A stretch of 64,000 bases of DNA from positions 558,001 through 622,000 of the forward strand of contig CAXXSW010000004.1 of assembly GCA_963677625.2 (NCBI GenBank), read 5' to 3'. The stretch comes from UBA1351 sp963677625 (GTDB lineage Bacteria > Bacillota > Clostridia > Lachnospirales > Vallitaleaceae). Below, one piece after another: positions 62,014 to 64,000 of the stretch (position 1 is the first letter of the stretch; each line of letters opens with the position of its first letter). The notes below the pieces were generated by a model. It searched no databases. It was not told the DNA's origin and saw only the letters and a program-made list of their open reading frames with translations. A program made the position numbers and the translations under genes.

Positions 62014-62123
62014 TTTAATTATTAGTTAAGTCTAACTTAATTCAAATTCTGTGATTTTATGATTCCAGATAGTGAACGGTCTGCCCGAAGGGCGCTAATT
62101 TATTAAAATCAGGAGGGGTATTG

Positions 62124-63344
62124 ATGGATGTGATGAGGTGTTTTGCAAATGTATGGGATATTGAGCGTAATTTTAAATGCCCCGTCATCGGTGCGATGTT
62201 ATCTGTGAACAAACACAGGGATATTCTTAAAAAATGCGGTTGGGATGTCAACGGCCTTAAACCCTATGAATATCACTCCTATTTGATGGGATGTATGGGG
62301 GATGAAAATGCGGTGTCCATCAAAACAAATAACTTTATCCGGCATCAGGCCGGAAAATATATGAAGCAGATTGCGGCCCTTTATAAGAAAAAGGACGCAA
62401 AAGGGGTCAGAAGCCTGTGGAACGACTATTCGGCCCGGGGGATCATCGGCCCAGTAATGTATGCCATTGTGGCCCACAAGGATACAGATATTGATTTGCT
62501 CAAGGATATTCATGGTGAAGTGCATATGCTTTCCCATGCCAATATGACCGAAGTTTTCAGCGTCCGCAAAAAACTTGAAGCGGCGGATCAGAGTCTGGCC
62601 CGGGAAAAAAATAAGGTAAGTGAAAAAAATAAAAAAATCCGGGAACTGGTCAGCCAGTTAAAGCAAACCGGTAAAGAAAAAGAGTGTCTTGCCACAGAAA
62701 AAAATCGGCTTAAAAATCAACTTGCACAACTTGAAACCCAAACGGTTTTTACGCAACCGTCAGGCCCTGACCTGAATCAGGATGTTGAACGCCTTGAACA
62801 GGAATTAAGCCGTCAAAAAGAAGAGGTCCTGAACCTGGAACGGGCGAGAAAACAACTTGAAATTCAATTGTTCAGCGCCGAAAATGAAAACTCCATGCTT
62901 AAAGCTGAGTTTGAGCAGCTTTCGTCGGTTTTTGCCGCAGGAACCGATGATGTCTGCAATTGCCGGGAGCCTGAAACCTGTCCGGTAACAGGAGAATGCC
63001 CCGATCAGGATTGTCCGAGACGCCGCCTGTGTGCCCGGCGGATTTTTATGATCGGCGGTATTACCAAAATGAAATCCTACTACCGGCAGATTGTTGAAAA
63101 GGCCGGCGGAGAGTTTGATTACCATGACGGCTATCTTAGAAGCAGCAATGACGATCTTGCCGCCAAAGTCAGACGCTGTGATGTGGTGGTCTGTCCTGTG
63201 AGCTGCAACAGCCATAATGCCTGCCTAAAGGTGAAACACCTGTGCACCCGGTATAACAAGGAATTAAAAATTTTAAACAGCGCCAGCCTGTCCGCTGTTA
63301 CCCAGGCGTTGATTGTTCCCGAAGATTCAGCAAGTCTCAACTAA
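62124..63344 (+). CDS. DUF2325 protein with coiled coil and Cys-rich linker
   Basis: 406 residues from the ATG at 62124 (AGGAGGGG seven nt upstream). N-terminal unknown domain (about 1-140), a long coiled coil (about 150-270; KLEAADQSLAREKNKVSEKNKKIREL and similar heptads), then six Cys in CNCREPETCPVTGECPDQDC...LC, and a C-terminal DUF2325 domain (IFMIGGITKMKSYYRQ, CDVVVCPVSCNSHNACLKVKH, NSASLSA). DUF2325 is an uncharacterised, often metal- or redox-suggestive domain. The Cys-rich linker could bind metal. Single gene on the plus strand. Confidence 0.82.
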   Translation: MDVMRCFANVWDIERNFKCPVIGAMLSVNKHRDILKKCGWDVNGLKPYEYHSYLMGCMGDENAVSIKTNNFIRHQAGKYMKQIAALYKKKDAKGVRSLWNDYSARGIIGPVMYAIVAHKDTDIDLLKDIHGEVHMLSHANMTEVFSVRKKLEAADQSLAREKNKVSEKNKKIRELVSQLKQTGKEKECLATEKNRLKNQLAQLETQTVFTQPSGPDLNQDVERLEQELSRQKEEVLNLERARKQLEIQLFSAENENSMLKAEFEQLSSVFAAGTDDVCNCREPETCPVTGECPDQDCPRRRLCARRIFMIGGITKMKSYYRQIVEKAGGEFDYHDGYLRSSNDDLAAKVRRCDVVVCPVSCNSHNACLKVKHLCTRYNKELKILNSASLSAVTQALIVPEDSASLN

Positions 63345-63509
63345 CGGCCATGCCCTATCGGGCACAACAAAACATGAAAGTAACTTAACAACTTATCGGC
63401 ACTTTCATATAAACGGCCATGGGCCGAGCCAGGTCTATCATGACCCAGGCTTCGACCCACAACGAAGAATGAAAGAACTCAATAAGTTATCCAGCTCTTT
63501 CATATAAAA
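63343..63509 (+). repeat. Two repeat/hairpin elements downstream of DUF2325
   Basis: Two diverged copies (63343-63413 and 63411-63509) each start AACGGCCATG, contain CACAAC and end with a hairpin ATGAAAGN-19 nt-NCTTTCAT followed by ATAAA. Copy 1 pairs GT...AC and copy 2 GA...TC at the inner base pair, a compensatory change, so the hairpin structure is under selection. Probably an intergenic repeat family or a regulatory/termination element. Confidence 0.6.
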
Positions 63510-63515
63510 AATATC

Positions 63516-63544
63516 TTGACATTTTTTCAATTGGAGAAATAATG
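63516..63544 (+). promoter_or_regulatory. Putative promoter of the sensor kinase
   Basis: TTGACA, 17-nt spacer, ATAATG, about 70 nt before the ATG at 63617. Confidence 0.4.
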
Positions 63545-63616
63545 ACGTGTTAACCATATAAATTTTAGCCGTTTTGCGCGCAAAAGGCACATCCCTTATT
63601 AAACAAAGATTGATCC

Positions 63617-64000
63617 ATGCAGATTTTGAACCCCTCCCGGTGGTATCTTCACCCGGTATTTATTTTTGCCTGTTCCCTGTTTGCCCTGGCCACATTTTTG
63701 GTTCTTACGGTCAGTTTGTACATGGAGATCCGTTCGGCCCTTGAGGTGGTGATGCTCAAGTTCAACATCGCGCCCCAGGCCATTTTCCCGTCCAAAACCG
63801 GGATGACCATACTGGTGTTGAGCCTGTTGATCTTCGTGGTGCTGGCCGGTATTTTCCTCGCCTTTATCTACTACCAGAAGACCGTGAATCTGTTCCGGCT
63901 CCAGCACAATTTTATCTATAATTTCACCCATGAGCTCAAAACCCCCGTGACCTCCCTTCGCCTCTATCTTGAAACCTTTATCCGCCACCCCATGGATCCC
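63617..64000 (+). CDS. Sensor histidine kinase, 5' part (runs off the window)
   Basis: 128 codons open to the last base. Two membrane helices (about residues 14-36 and 66-88) flank a short periplasmic segment (MEIRSALEVVMLKFNIAPQA). The H-box follows in FIYNFTHELKTPVTSLRLYLE at about 101-121, the HisKA motif with its phospho-acceptor His. No HAMP domain is visible between helix and H-box, and the ATPase lies beyond the window. The periplasmic loop is short, so it may sense membrane or internal cues. GC-rich codon use agrees with the deltaproteobacterial part. Confidence 0.88.
   Translation, partial: MQILNPSRWYLHPVFIFACSLFALATFLVLTVSLYMEIRSALEVVMLKFNIAPQAIFPSKTGMTILVLSLLIFVVLAGIFLAFIYYQKTVNLFRLQHNFIYNFTHELKTPVTSLRLYLETFIRHPMDP

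Noticed and set aside
63343..63509. Integron attC or CRISPR repeats
   Set aside because: Only two diverged copies, no spacers of equal length, no integrase or cas genes.
63599..63988. A 129-codon minus-strand frame at the window end
   Set aside because: It is the shadow of the plus-strand histidine kinase, which has membrane helices and an H-box.
54594..64000. Natural lateral transfer of an rnf island into a Firmicute
   Set aside because: No integrase, repeats or att site at 54,590, both border genes are cut, and unrelated housekeeping items (tRNAs, a kinase) also have the deltaproteobacterial style. A misassembly explains all of this.

Overview
The window holds two unrelated genomes joined at about position 54,590-54,594. 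Bases 1 to ~54,590 are AT-rich. They carry Clostridia-type gene orders (uvrC-hprK-glucokinase; tig-clpP-clpX-lon-engB), an FMN riboswitch-ribU unit, SLH/CsaB S-layer genes and GGAGG-type ribosome binding sites, which suggests an anaerobic, probably motile Firmicute of the Lachnospirales/Vallitalea type. Bases ~54,594 to 64,000 are clearly GC-richer and carry rnf genes led by a multiheme cytochrome c, an RseC homologue, a DUF2325 protein, two CCA-encoding tRNA-Asn genes and the start of a sensor kinase. These look like a deltaproteobacterial sulfate reducer (Desulfobacterota, Desulfobacteraceae-like). The join lies inside two genes at once, an oppA-type gene on the left and rnfB on the right, so a chimeric assembly is far more likely than natural transfer.

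Left part. 0.3-3.7 kb: L-asparaginase and a RecB-nuclease/XPD-type helicase fusion. 4.0-8.5 kb: a small membrane protein, then glucokinase, HPr kinase and uvrC. 8.5-12.3 kb: an asymmetric heterodimeric ABC exporter of the BmrCD type. 12.5-18.0 kb: an SLH-domain exported protein, then a LytTR regulator, a basic unknown protein, flotillin FloA, NfeD and an AgrC-like kinase. 18.1-21.4 kb: an alkaline-phosphatase-superfamily phosphodiesterase and a chemoreceptor with an N-terminal H-NOX haem domain that has the O2-binding distal pocket. 21.4-32.1 kb: one long minus-strand operon for a pyruvylated, probably ManNAc-acid-containing secondary cell-wall polymer (phosphodiester glycosidase, WecC, glycosyltransferase, flippase, two DUF4330 proteins, polymerase/ligase, CsaB). 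CsaB-type pyruvylation is what SLH proteins bind, which ties this operon to the SLH protein upstream. 32.2-33.1 kb: FMN riboswitch and the riboflavin transporter RibU. 33.3-39.6 kb: a glycosyltransferase, glycerol kinase, a TIGR01212 radical SAM protein with DUF4364, an HD-GYP protein and EngB. 39.7-45.3 kb: lon, clpX, clpP, tig. 45.5-53.6 kb: a complete opp peptide transporter operon with an unusually large OppA and OppC. 54.0-54.59 kb: the 3' end of a second, related substrate-binding protein, cut by the join.

Right part. The minus-strand operon runs rseC, tetraheme cytochrome c, rnfC, rnfD (one-base frameshift), rnfG, rnfE, rnfA, rnfB. The rnfB product continues into a GltD-like flavoprotein domain before the join cuts it. 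This is a membrane ferredoxin:NAD-type oxidoreductase with a periplasmic cytochrome attached. Beyond it come a small unknown gene, two tandemly duplicated promoter-tRNA-Asn-terminator units, the DUF2325 gene, a pair of repeat/hairpin elements with a compensatory base change, and a histidine kinase running off the window end.

The points most worth following up are the chimeric join, the O2-type H-NOX chemoreceptor, the RnfB-flavoprotein fusion, the cell-wall polymer operon with its tandem DUF4330 genes, the enlarged OppA/OppC pair and the covarying hairpin repeats.
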